A stretch of DNA of 64,000 bases. It comes from Megascapheus bottae (taxonomy: Eukaryota; Chordata; Mammalia; Rodentia; Geomyidae). The stretch is taken from contig JANJXV010000006.1 in the NCBI GenBank assembly GCA_024803745.1, positions 42,029,501 to 42,093,500 on the forward strand, given 5' to 3'. The translations under genes were made by a program, and so were the position numbers. The notes beneath the pieces were generated by a model, which ran no database searches, was not told the origin of the DNA, and was given only the letters and a program-made list of their open reading frames with translations. Shown here piece after piece: positions 52,330 through 62,238 of the stretch. The stretch's first letter is position 1, and each line of letters begins with the position of its first letter.

Positions 52330-53089
52330 GGTTTGAGAAGAGGCTAAAACTAACAATTCATATAAGCTGTGATGGGCCCTTTTCCTCCTTTACTATGGCA
52401 TTTTTGACAGCAAAAAATGATACAAGGACAGCACTTATCAATTCACAAAAAGGCTTTCCTTGTGACTTTGGATGCAGATCTATGTGTGCAGTCTAGACAA
52501 ATCTATGTCTATTTGGGAGGTAAAAAGCTGTAGTACTATAGATGCTGTCATGGAAATTGACCTTAAAGAGACTGCATTCCCAGCGGACAGTGCAGAAGTG
52601 ATCTCCACACATAGTTGGCTCAATAGATATGCTTGTAACCAATATCAAGGAGGATATTTTACATTTGGGAGAATAATTCTTATACAGTGGAAGGTAGAGA
52701 AAATAAATTAGAAATATACTGCTCAATTCTGGCCATGTGGTCATTTTAATGATGCAGTAAAAGTAGAGATGAAGCAAATGAGTGCTGCTTTATGAGGTGG
52801 GTGACTACTGAATGCTCTCAATCTGGAAAGATAAAAGTAGAGTGGGGATGTGATAAGAGAATTTACGCAGTCATGAAGGGAATGAACCGGGTAACAACTC
52901 GGAAAAATAAGAACAAGCAGTACACACCAGAGGTAGTTTCAACACATAGAAAATGTGCATTACAAACTGACAGTAAGAGCTAGGTTAAGATATGATGGGG
53001 GCAAAACAAGACAGGCTTAGAAAAACTCAAGGGCGTAAGATGTACTGTGGTTATATGTAAGAAATAAGTTCATACTTACTTTTTTGGGT
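52328..53089. other. Unique noncoding sequence
   Basis: Nothing recognised; frames of 63-94 codons overlap on both strands. Confidence 0.4.
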
Positions 53090-53178
53090 ACAGATCCTAG
53101 GGCTTAAATTGCAGGGCATGGGCACTGTCCCTGAGCATTTTTGCTCTACCATTTGAGCCACAGCTTTCCTTCTGGAAT
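53090..53178 (-). repeat. SINE right-module fragment
   Basis: Reversed: GATCCTAGGGCTTAAATTGC, CTCTACCATTTGAGCCACAG, CTTCTGG. Confidence 0.7.
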
Positions 53179-53329
53179 ACACTGACACCATGGTTTCATA
53201 TACTGGCAAAGTGTTGCTTTCTATTAAAGCATTATTGCTACTATAATCAATTCCATTTCACTGCATGCATTTTGTGATGTTTTTGCGTGATTATTTTCTC
53301 TATGACACTATTGTCAACTTAAAGATGTC

Positions 53330-53637
53330 CTAATTGCATTGATCAAGATGCATTGTACTCATAAATTGACGTGTTGAATCAAACCCATAATACAATTCTT
53401 TTTTTTTTTTTTTGCCAGTCATGGAGCTTGAACTCGTGGTCTGAGCACTGTCCTTGGACTTCTTTTTCTCAAGGCTAGTGCTCTACCATTTGAACCACAG
53501 CACCACTTCCAGCTTTTTCCTATGTATGTGGTACTGAGGAATTGAACCCGGGTCTCCATGCATCCTAGGCAAGCCCACTAGGCCAAACTCCTGCCCCCCC
53601 CCACCTATAGTACAATTCTTAAAAAATAATAAGGCAC
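53330..53637 (+). repeat. Unnamed dispersed repeat split by a SINE
   Basis: CATTGATCAAGATGCATTGT, ACTCATAAATTGACGTGTTG, TACAATTCTT end the left part. The right part at 53605 repeats TATAGTACAATTCTT and adds AAAAAATAATAAG. The CATAATACAATTCTT / TATAGTACAATTCTT pair is the TSD of the SINE at 53401. Confidence 0.6.
53401..53600 (-). repeat. ID-left dimeric SINE (IDL-Geo type)
   Basis: Reversed: T run, GCCAGTCATGGAGCTTGAAC, CTACCATTTGAACCACAGC, GGTACTGAGGAATTGAACCC, AGGCCAAACTCCTGCC. A few bases of the left module are missing near 53572. Confidence 0.9.
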
Positions 53638-53649
53638 TCCAAGGAAGTG

Positions 53650-54185
53650 CCAAAAAAAGGAGCCAAAAAAAAATAGAATGGAAGAAAGACAGCCTCTTCA
53701 ACAAGTGGTGCTGGCAGAACTGGTTAAGCACCTGCAGAAAACTAAAGTTGGATCCTTCTATGTCACCCTGCACCAGGATTAACTCCAAATGCATAAAAGA
53801 CCTTGAAGTAAAAGCAGATACACTGAAAACTTTACAAGAAGGAATAGGAGATACATTAGGTCTCCTTGGCATAGGTCGAAATGTCCTTAATAAAGACCCA
53901 GAAACACAACAAATTAATGAAAGTGTGGACAAATGGGACTGCATTAAACTGCACAGTTCTGTATGGCAAAGGACATAACTAGCAAGTTAAATAGAAAGCC
54001 CACAGAGCAGGAGATCTTCACTAACCATACAACAAAGACCTCATATCTAAACTAGCCATACAACAGACAAGGGCCTCATATCTAAAATATATCTACAGCT
54101 AAAAAATTGAATCTCTCCAAAACAAATCTTCAAAGAAAACATCCAACCCATTAAAAGATGGGCCAAAGACAACCTTCTGACTAGG
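53650..54185 (+). mobile_element. LINE-1 ORF2 fragment, plus strand
   Basis: Internal L1 piece from the ORF2 C-terminal third: CTTCAACAAGTGGTGCTGGC, GGATTAACTCCAAATGCAT, GGACAAATGGGACTGCATTA, TTAAAAGATGGGCCAAAGAC. It lacks the 3' UTR and tail, so it was separated from its 3' end by deletion or rearrangement. One of only two plus-strand L1 pieces here. Confidence 0.88.
53748..53978 (+). pseudogene. L1 ORF2 C-terminal-third remnant
   Basis: The frame keeps L1 ORF2p text: CTRINSKCIKDLEVKADTLK, LQEGIGDTLGLLGIGRN and VDKWDCIKLHS. It ends at a stop at 53976-53978; later ORF2 sequence continues in other frames to about 54185. It lies downstream of the reverse-transcriptase catalytic region, which is absent. 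Confidence 0.88.
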
Positions 54186-54189
54186 CAAT

Positions 54190-54336
54190 AATTTTAGCTA
54201 TTTTCCAGTTTTCTAGTGGTTAATTGGAGGTAAGTCTCATAGACTTTAGTGCCCAGGCTGGCTTTGAACCATGATCCTCAGATCTCAGCCTCCTGAGTAG
54301 CTAGGATTACAGGCATGAGCCAGCGCACTTGGCTTA
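54190..54336 (-). repeat. B1-like half of a dimeric SINE
   Basis: Reversed: TAGTGGTTAATTGGAGGTAA, CTGGCTTTGAACCATGATCC, GTAGCTAGGATTACAGGCAT. The right module and tail are missing. Confidence 0.88.
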
Positions 54337-54406
54337 TTTTGCTTGTGTAAACATTTTAATTGCCACACACTCCTAGGATGATGTTAAATAATCCATACAT
54401 GGATTT

Positions 54407-54492
54407 TGTATTTATCTTAACTATCTACCTATCTATATCTATATCTCTTAAGATATTGTGCTATGGTTTTGCTAAATGGCCTCCAAAGGCTC
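54407..54492 (+). repeat. Left arm of a long-range inverted repeat
   Basis: About 86 bp that recur inverted at 55922-56012. The arm includes a CTATCTACCTATCTATATCT microsatellite and GATATTGTGCTATGGTTTTG, then GCTAAATGGCCTCCAAAGGC. By eye the arms differ by few substitutions plus a short AT insertion. Confidence 0.88.
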
Positions 54493-54745
54493 AGGAATTA
54501 AAGACTCGGGTTAAAGATTACATTGGTGCTATTGGGAGTTGGTAAAACCTTTAAGAGGTGGGGCTGGTGGGAGGAAGTTAGGTCCCTATGGGAGTGCCCT
54601 TTAAAGGGTTATTGATGTCCCACCTCCTCCTTTCTCTTTTGGCTTCTTGCCTGCCATACTGCCACCATAATGAACTATCTTGGCACAACCCTCAAAGCAA
54701 CAGGCCAAGTGAAATTTCTAGAACAGTGACTAACTTTGCTTCCTT
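54455..54745 (+). mobile_element. Possible solo LTR of a MaLR-type element
   Basis: TGTGCTATGGTTTTGCTAAA, CTTTAAGAGGTGGGGCTGGT, GGGAGGAAGTTAGGTCC, TTGCCTGCCATACTGCCACC and GAACTATCTTGGCAC follow the order of mammalian MaLR LTRs ('gaggtggggcctggtgggagg … gccatg … '). No internal retroviral sequence, no partner LTR and no coding capacity. Boundaries approximate. Confidence 0.5.
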
Positions 54746-55339
54746 ATCAGTTGATTGTGTGTGTATGTATGAGCATGCTCATGGTGCGTTCCCTTTCTCT
54801 CCTCCCTGCCTCACCTGACTCTTACCATTGTTCTCCTTAGCTCCTGTTCTTCCCCAGGCACGCAACTTAAACTCACATGTCTTAAAAGTACATATTTGTT
54901 TGACAAACAAACATTTCTAGTGGCATTGTTTCAAGCAAGTTGAATTATGTTTTTGTATTCAGCCTGTGCCTTCATTCCTTCCTCCCTTTTACCATACTAA
55001 GTTTTAGATCTAGAATATTTTTATAAGATTGGTTTCTTTCTACACTAGCAAACATTTAAAAATGAATTAATTTTTTTGTCATTTTCTATTAAGTTTCAAA
55101 ATATTTTGCAGACTCATTGCATAGGTCTTAGTTGATAAATTAATGAAAATTGTTTTCATAGTTTACAATCACAACTTCTTAACTGAAAAAATATTTATAC
55201 TTGATTTGTTATGAATTTATTTGTTAACATGCTGGCATGTTCTTCTAAGTGATTTTTTTCAAGGGGGGCTTATATAACATTAAGATTACAATGTTCAGAT
55301 TATTTTCAAAATTCTGTAGACATTATTTAGTTATCTTTT
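54746..55339. other. Unique noncoding sequence
   Basis: AT-rich; nothing recognised. Confidence 0.4.
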
Positions 55340-55489
55340 TTCCATATATTTTTATTGTAATTAATAGAAAGGTTACATTATATTCACAAGATAGATGGTG
55401 CATTACTTCACATATATTGATACCCTTTCTCTTGTCTTGGTCCCCATTTCCCTCCCCCCACCCCCATCCCTCAACTTGTTTTCCCCCCT
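55340..55489 (-). mobile_element. Short L1 3' tail with 17-bp TSD
   Basis: CCATATATTTTTATTGTAAT, TAATAGAAAGGTTACATTAT, CATATATTGATACCCTTTC, C-rich tract. TSD TTATTTARTTATCTTTT at 55323-55339 and 55490-55506 (one mismatch). About 150 bp, all 3' UTR. Confidence 0.93.
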
Positions 55490-55506
55490 TTATTTAATTA
55501 TCTTTT

Positions 55507-55921
55507 ATATTTATGGTTTTATGTAGAAGTTGGATGAGAAGTGGATTATTTTTCCCTTTTGTATGTAACCCATCACTATTTGCATGTTTGTAATATTTCT
55601 ACTCCAAATTCCCTGACTCTCTAAGTAGTTTATTTGGAGAGAGGTTATGATTGTTTCAGTGGTAGATCTTGTCTACATATTTCTAGTGTAGATTTTTAAA
55701 TTTTTTCCATCGAGTCACAGAAATGTCAGTAGTCTCCTCATTTTCTTAATCCAACTTTTAATCATGAAAAAATTCCAAATCTACAGGAAAGTAGACAGGA
55801 GCATGTGGTCAGCTTAATTCTTAGAAGGACATAGGTTTTCAGAAGTAATGTCAGGTTGTTTAAGATAATAAATCTCAACATAGGCTTCAGGCTTATTTGC
55901 AATTAAACTCTAAATTCAGAG
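55507..55921. other. Unique noncoding sequence
   Basis: Nothing recognised. Confidence 0.4.
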
Positions 55922-56012
55922 GCCTTTGGAGGCCATTTAGCCAAACCATAGCACAATATCTTAAGATATATAGATATAGATATAGATAGGTAGATAGCTA
56001 AGATAAATTCAG
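55922..56012 (-). repeat. Right arm of the long-range inverted repeat
   Basis: GCCTTTGGAGGCCATTTAGC, CAAACCATAGCACAATATC, then TAGATATAGATATAGATAGG. Reverse complement of 54407-54492. Confidence 0.88.
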
Positions 56013-57149
56013 GAGACTGATGCTTCAAAGCACGCAGGAACAACCATAAAAAGAAGCAACTATGTCTTTATATTATGAAACACAATCAAATCTTATTTAA
56101 TCCTCAGAGTATTCTGTTTTCTACCATGAACTTCACTTCACTAAAACATCCCCAAACCACTTTGTAGAAATGTTTTACATGTCAACAAAGGAGCAAACAG
56201 AAACCAGAGGAGACAGAAATGTAGCTCAGACTTCCAGGTTTATATATAGAGTGGCCAGACATTCTTTCCTTGGTTTTACCCTTTGCACTTACATTCTCTA
56301 GATGGTGTGTCTAATTGCTAGGTTGTATGTTCAGATGCCTCTAAATGTAATCTATTACCTTCTGTTGAAACCCATAATTTTCTCCCCCTGGATTTTCCCA
56401 CCCTCTGTTACCAGCATAGTGGTGGGCTTAACATTCATTCCCATCAGCTACATGCCCTAAATTCCATCCAGAGCACTTCCTTGCCTGGCTTTTCTGGCAT
56501 CTTTATGTGTGTCTGCATTCCTGGCGGAAAGCATCCTCATCCCTCTCCATTTCCCTCTTTTCCATCTCCTATGGTTTTCTCTATTTCTGTTCATTGGCCA
56601 ACCCTTCCTGAAGTTACATGTGTTTTTTGAATCTTTTCTGTATTTTAAAAATCATCTTGGAGTGCTTAGCCTTTGGACTTGGAGGACTTATTAAATTTTC
56701 TCATCTTTCCCCTGCTGTCTTTCCAATTATTTCAGGGTGTCATTTTACATGTCTTACCTGTAGATTCTTGAGTAAAATTTACTTTCTAAACAGTGGCATG
56801 TTTTACTAGGGTAGATGGTTTTTATAACCTTTCCTTGTAACAGAGATTCCATGTCTTCTAGATAATGACCCATCCACCCACTTACTTCCAATCTCCCTTG
56901 TTCAGAGCTCGTGCCATTAATGTTGTTGACTATATTCTATTAGGAAATATTCCTAGAATTGAGAAGCATCCTACACGTAAGACAGTGCTAGTGGCACATG
57001 GCTTGCTTTTTCTTTTTTTAGCATCCTACATTGTCTTTTCCATAATCCCATCATTCTCCCCGCAAGGATTTTCTGAATCTTGCATCAGACATGTCCTCAC
57101 CCCGTCGAGATTCACATTAGAAACCTGTTACCACAAATGAACTATGAAA
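56013..57149. other. Unique noncoding sequence
   Basis: About 1.1 kb with no recognised repeat. Frames at 56509-56809 and 56865-57140 have no domain. Confidence 0.45.
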
Positions 57150-57300
57150 TTTACTGAGATTGATTAGGGAAGGGGGAGGGAGGACAAGGGGGAATGATGG
57201 AGGGGTGAATGTGATCAAGGAACAACCGTGTGTGCATACTAATGTGTCAAGATGAAACTCTTGAATAACTAATCAGTGCTAATAGAATAATATCATAGCA
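57150..57300 (+). repeat. Member of the unnamed dispersed repeat (3'-end type)
   Basis: GGGAAGGGGGAGGGAGGACA, GGGGGAATGATGGAGGGGTG, ATGTGATCAAGGAACAACC, AATGTGTCAAGATGAAACTC. This copy shows the G-rich part upstream of the GATCAAG block. Confidence 0.5.
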
Positions 57301-57369
57301 CATAGTAATTATTCTACAATCCATGTGGGCCTTACTGTCTTCCTATTGGACTCAATGGTTATTTATTTA

Positions 57370-57601
57370 TGTATTTATTTATTTTGTGGGTCATGGGGTT
57401 TGAACGCATCCTGGGAATTGTCCTTGAGCTCTTCATCTCAAGGCTATCTCCCTACCCTTGAGCCAAACCCCACTTCCCATTTTCTAGAGGTTAATTGGAG
57501 ATAAGAGTCTCAGGTCCTTTTGTGCCTGGGCTGGCTTTGAACCTTAATCCTCAGATCTCAGCCTCCTGAATAACTACAGGCATGATCCACCGAGCCCGGC
57601 T
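57370..57601 (-). repeat. B1-left dimeric SINE (Class II)
   Basis: Reversed: GGGTCATGGGGTTTGAACGC, CTACCCTTGAGCCAAACC, GGTTAATTGGAGATAAGAGT, CTGGCTTTGAACCTTAATCC. Same CTACCCTTGAGCCAA variant as 24603. Confidence 0.9.
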
Positions 57602-58544
57602 TTAATGGTTATTAATCAGAGATGTGCGTTGTCATATTGAAGATTCATCTTTCTTCTCCTTTTTGTGTGCTGATACATCTTTTTTTCCGTTTCCTTTTTC
57701 TTTAAACAGGTCCTGGCTGTCCTTGAATTCACATTTTAGCTCTGGTGCCTTTTTCACTAAAGATCCTCTTAAGAGTTGGGGTTACAAACATGCACTGCTA
57801 CATCAAGCTAGGCTGGCACATTTTGATGAACTCCCTTCTTCATATCCTTTTGAGTATGTATGCAATAAGATCATACTTAATTCTCGTTGAGTTTTAGTTT
57901 GAAACACAAAATTTAAATGCTGAAAATAGCATGTATACTTATGTTGATGAAAATAGATGTATAGATTATTCCACCCAATGTTATGCTTAATAAACGACAG
58001 ATATCTTCTAAAATATTCCTGCCTCAGAAAGGATTACATTATATGGCAATTTATTCTAACTTTCCAGTTGGAACTCAGGCAACTAAGCCCATTTCCTTCA
58101 TCTCTGTTGCTCCTGAAATGACTAAAGAAAATTAAAATAAAGGAGGAAGTACCTGAATCATCCATAAGAAACAAGAATCCTTAAAAAAGATACATTATAG
58201 GTAAACTCTGTAATTATATAACGGAATATAATTATGGTTAGTATTCTAGGTGGATACTGGTATTGTGATTACAGAGGAGAATATTCTTAAACATTGAAGG
58301 AACACACAAGCAACAGTCTTGTTTTAGAGTAGAGAATTTATGGGAAAATTTTGTGATAGTTCATTAGTGTACTTTCTAATTGTTCAGGGCAAAGGAATGT
58401 GTATATAGATGTAGATTAAGTTACTAGGGAAAATATTGGTTGAAAATGATTATATATATGTTCAATATATGACTCTACTTTTGTGCATATTTGAAGACAG
58501 TATATACACATGAAATAGTTATTAAATAACTAAAAATATATTCT
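57602..58544. other. Unique noncoding sequence
   Basis: AT-rich; a degenerate B1-like snippet may lie at 57705-57800 (GTCCTGGCTGTCCTTGAATT … GTTGGGGTTACAAACATGC). No gene. Confidence 0.4.
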
Positions 58545-58748
58545 TCCTTTATTTGTGCTGGTCTTTGGGATTGAACTTGGGCCTGGGCACTATCCCTAAG
58601 CTTTTGTGCTCTACCAACTTTTTGGTGGTTACTTGGAGATAAGAGCCTCACAGACATTCCTGTACAGGATGGCTCTGAACCACGATCTTCAGGTCTCAGT
58701 ATCTTGAGTGGCTAGGGTTACAGCTATGAGCCAACAGTGTCTGGCTAG
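58545..58748 (-). repeat. B1-left dimeric SINE (Class II)
   Basis: Reversed: GTCTTTGGGATTGAACTTGG, GGTGGTTACTTGGAGATAAG, GATCTTCAGGTCTCAGTATC, GGGTTACAGCTATGAGCC. The right module is partly deleted. Confidence 0.85.
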
Positions 58749-58959
58749 TAATCTTCCCACATTTTATGCCTTGCCTTCCCCATCTCCCCATCACTTTATC
58801 TCTGACTATACCCTAAGTCCTCACTAGTTTCTTTGCCTTCTAGACACCTAATGCTTCATAGATGACAATTAGTTGCCACAAAAGTCAGCATTTCAATTTA
58901 TGGATACTCCTAAATTAAATGTATTTTTCTTTCTCACCACGTTAAGTGTGTGGGTTTAA
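58749..58959. other. Unique noncoding sequence
   Basis: Nothing recognised. Confidence 0.35.
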
Positions 58960-58961
58960 TG

Positions 58962-58992
<31 letters not shown>
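58960..58992 (+). repeat. (ATTT)n microsatellite
   Basis: About eight units at the tail position of the reversed SINE that follows, hence a SINE-tail-derived repeat. Confidence 0.94.
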
Positions 58993-59181
58993 TGCCAGTC
59001 CTGGGCTTGAGCTCAGGGCGTGAGCACTGTCCTTGGACTTTCTCAAGGCTAAAGCTCTACCCACTTGAGCCTCAGCACCACTTCTTGCTTTTTTTCCTAT
59101 GTATGTGGTACCAAGGAATTGAACCCAGGTCTTCATGCATGCTAGGCAAGCACTCAACCATTAGGCCAAACTCCCAGCCCA
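58993..59181 (-). repeat. ID-left dimeric SINE, first of a tandem pair
   Basis: Reversed: GCCAGTCCTGGGCTTGAGCT, ACTTGAGCCTCAGCACCAC, GGTACCAAGGAATTGAACCC, ending AGGCCAAACTCCCAGCCC. It shares GGGCTTGAGCTCAGG and GAGCCTCAGCACC variants with its neighbour. Confidence 0.92.
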
Positions 59182-59187
59182 TATCCT

Positions 59188-59392
59188 TTTTTTTTTTTTT
59201 TTTGCCAGTCCTGGGCTTGAGCTCAGGACTGCCTAAGCACTGTTCTTGGGTTTTATCAAGGCTAGAGCTCTACCACTTGAGCCTCAGCACCACTTCCAGC
59301 TTTCTTTTATGTATATGGTACCAAGGAATCAAACCCGGGTCTTCGTGCATGCTAGGCAAGCACTCTACCACTAGGTCAAAGTCCCGGCCCCC
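59188..59392 (-). repeat. ID-left dimeric SINE, second of a tandem pair
   Basis: Reversed, same orientation as the previous copy: T run, GCCAGTCCTGGGCTTGAGCT, ACTTGAGCCTCAGCACCAC, GGTACCAAGGAATCAAACCC. It differs by an ACTGCCTAAGC change in the right module, so it is a related insertion and not an exact duplication. Confidence 0.92.
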
Positions 59393-60859
59393 CGATCATC
59401 TATTTTTTAAAAGATCATTCCACTAAACGAGAGAGGATGAACTGGAGGCAAAAAGGAAAGTTAAGAGTTTTGTGCCCTATGTTTTGGGCTGTTGAATCGT
59501 TTTTTTTCTCCTTACAAGCCAAACGTATGCTCCCCTGAGACAAAACCACAAACATTGTATGTGGCTACCAGGCAGATCTTTCCAGTGGCATTTTTGGCCC
59601 CTCAACTGGAATGAAAGTTTTCTGAGAAATGGAATTATGTCTTGTAGCTTTCATAACACCAGTCACAAAGTCAAATAGCTAAATTCAAAGGGATTTTTAT
59701 TAATCCTTATTCTCTTTAACTTTTCCACAGCATTAGCTATGTTGAAAGACTTTCTTTGTAGATATCCTGCATTTTCATCTTGCTCACTACTGCCATGGCT
59801 TTAAGTTGAGCCTGAACCAAAGTCCTCTCATCTCATGTCCCTTCCTGAAGCTTTATCTTCTACCCCTCCTATTTCATTTCAACTCTCATCAAAGTTATCT
59901 TTGATTAATGCACAGGCCTGCTTCAAAATCTGTGCACATTCTTCATTTCCTACAGGAAAGGTTTCAAGAATCTCTGTTCTTACATCCAATCCTGAGCCAA
60001 GTGGAAGAAGGATGCTCAGGTCTCCTGCCCATAAGGCCCAGTTCTATTATATCCTTCCTAAATCCTACTGTATAGTCACACGAGGCAGCAGAGGGCGGCC
60101 CCTGTAACTAGCTTAGGTTTTCGAAGGAGCCTGTAGCTCGGAAGACCTGTGCATTGGAGCATAGATGAGAGGGTGAAAGATGAAGGGCCTTTTTGAACAA
60201 TTTGTGTTCTCAGCTGTCTAGGCGAAGTGTTTTACCAACTCTGAAAACTACATTGCTGTTTGTGATCAGGGACTTAGTGGAGAAATTCCATGGATTAAAA
60301 GCAGAGTGCAGTGTATTGACTTAGCTTCATGGTGTTTGTTGTCTTGTTTTGGAGGTGGGAGGTGCTGGTTGTTAGCGATAGGGAGGTCAAAGGGTAAAAG
60401 TGCAGGGGAAGTGACAAATGCCTCCATTTGTCTGAACTTACTCCAAAGTACTGTAATCACAAGACTCGAGTTTCCTAGAGAACAGGTTCATGGGTGAAAG
60501 CAAGGCTCTGGGGAGGCTATTTTTGGTCATTGTTGTCCATGCTGTTACCCCTAATTTGCCTCTGTGTGCAACATAGCCATGGTGACCATATGCTGTCCAG
60601 GTTAGCATGGGTCAAGGTGGTAAACTTTAATGTTTATGTGGAAACATATTTAATATTTACTTGAGAAAATATTTACATGGTCACCATAGCTGTGGATTAC
60701 AAAGAAAGGTTCTCAGATGGCCTGTGCATGAGCTACCTTGTTAAGTAAACGGGAAGAAATGAATGTACTGACCCAAAACAGCACTAAGCATGAAGATAAG
60801 ATTGCTACAACTTCAAGTTTTATTCTTTTGAGCAATTTGGCAAAGTTTTCATTTTCTCT
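59393..60859. other. Repeat-poor unique block
   Basis: About 1.5 kb without recognised repeats. The 90-codon plus frame at 59835-60107 and the opposing frames at 60266-60497 show no domain. Confidence 0.45.
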
Positions 60860-60869
60860 CTCTATATAT

Positions 60870-61110
60870 ACATATATATCCACAAAAATTATGTATTTGT
60901 TATCTTAGTAGATGTACAAAGGAGCTACTGTTCAACAAATCCATTTGAGGATCTTGATCACTGTCAAACCTTTTATCATTCTACCCCATCCTTCCCTATA
61001 CAACCCCTCCCCCATTTTCTTAATTTCATAGGATATGCATTGAATGTTATGAGTTCATTCTTTCCCCCATTTCCTGTCTTTCAATTAACTTTATTGTGGG
61101 ACAAATTCTA
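60870..61110 (-). mobile_element. Older L1 3' end
   Basis: ATGTACAAAGGAGCTACTGT, CTTGATCACTGTCAAACC, CTACCCCATCCTTCCC, CCTCCCCCATTTTCTTAAT mirror the order of the older L1 at 43120. Preceded by an AT run (60864-60880). Diverged. Confidence 0.6.
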
Positions 61111-61259
61111 ATTCTAAAGCTTTATTGTGGGATAAATTCCAAAATTGACTAAGTATAGATCTTTAGGTTGTTTTTTGAATTCTGAATATGAAATATTGAA
61201 TTTGTATGAATAAAGTACAGTAAAAAAATGAACCATCAAATTTGCATGGGAGCTTAATT

Positions 61260-61500
61260 GGGCGGGAGGGGCCAGCTGTGGAATTTGAACTCAGGGCCTG
61301 GGAACTGTCCCTGAGCTCTTTTGCTTAAGGCTAACATGCTACCCTTTTGTGCCATAGATCCACTTCCAGTTTTGAGTGGTTAATTGGAAAGAAAAATTTC
61401 ACGGGAACTTTTCTGCCCCAACTGGTTTAGAGCTGCAATTCCCAGATCTCTACTTTCTGAGTAGCTGTGCTTGTAGGTGTGAGCCACTGGTGCCTGGTTT
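61260..61500 (-). repeat. B1-left dimeric SINE (Class II)
   Basis: Reversed: GGAATTTGAACTCAGGGCCT, TGGTTAATTGGAAAGAAAAA, TTTCTGAGTAGCTGTGC, GTAGGTGTGAGCCACTGGTG. Confidence 0.85.
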
Positions 61501-61804
61501 AAGTTTTCTTTTTTTAAAGCTATGATGCTTCCCATCATAATCCAGGGGGATTGGTCAGTGTCTTTTATTGAGTTGTATGTAGTACTTACTTCTCAAGTTC
61601 CTTATAATGTAAACAGAAGCTAAAAGCTAGAATGTGTGACATCTTCTAAATCATATTGGTTACCCCACCTACCCTTTAGTATTTCCAGTTTGAAATGCTG
61701 GCTCTTTTCCCTGTTCCACCAGAATGGGAAAGACCAATCTCACTTATTTTCCTTAGCCACTGGATTTTTAATAATCAGGTATGATCTTTTTAACCTCATC
61801 TGGG
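61501..61804. other. Unique noncoding sequence
   Basis: Nothing recognised. Confidence 0.35.
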
Positions 61805-62040
61805 GGGGGGAGCTCCTGAGGGTTTGAAGTCAGGGCCTGGATGCTGTCTCTGAGGCTCTTTGTGCTCAAGTCTAGTGCTCTACCACTTGAGCCACAGTGC
61901 TACTTCTGGCCTTTTCTGAGTAGTTTATTGGAGATAAGAGTTTCATAGACTTTTCTGCCCAGGCTGGCATTGAACCTCTATCTTCAGATCTCAGCTCCCT
62001 AAGCAGCTAGGATTACAGGTGTGAGCCACCCATGCCCACC
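61805..62040 (-). repeat. B1-left dimeric SINE (Class II)
   Basis: Reversed: GTTTGAAGTCAGGGCCTGG, TACCACTTGAGCCACAGTGC, TCTTCAGATCTCAGCTCCCT, GATTACAGGTGTGAGCCACC. Confidence 0.9.
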
Positions 62041-62084
62041 TTGTCAGACTTTTCAAGCATAATTACTTTTTGTGTGTGTATGTG

Positions 62085-62238
62085 GGCCAGTCCTTGGGCT
62101 TTCTCAAGGCTAGAGCTCTACCACTAGAGCCTCATCACCACTTCTGCTTTTCTCTATGTATGTGGTACTGAGGAATTGAACCCAGGTCTTCGTGCATGCT
62201 GAGCAATCACTCTACCACTAGGCCAAACTCCCAGCCCC
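62085..62238 (-). repeat. ID-left dimeric SINE, right module shortened
   Basis: Reversed: CAGTCCTTGGGCTTTCTCAA, CTACCACTAGAGCCTCATC, GGTACTGAGGAATTGAACCC, AGGCCAAACTCCCAGCCCC. The segment between CAGTCC and TTGGGC is deleted. Confidence 0.88.

Noticed and set aside
54455..54745. Considered as part of an endogenous retrovirus with internal genes
   Set aside because: Only an LTR-like sequence is visible. No gag, pol or env-like sequence and no second direct LTR occurs nearby.
58950..59426. 158-codon plus-strand frame
   Set aside because: It reads through two reversed SINEs antisense; the similar protein text in both halves (for example SCMLGKHST) reflects the SINE duplication.
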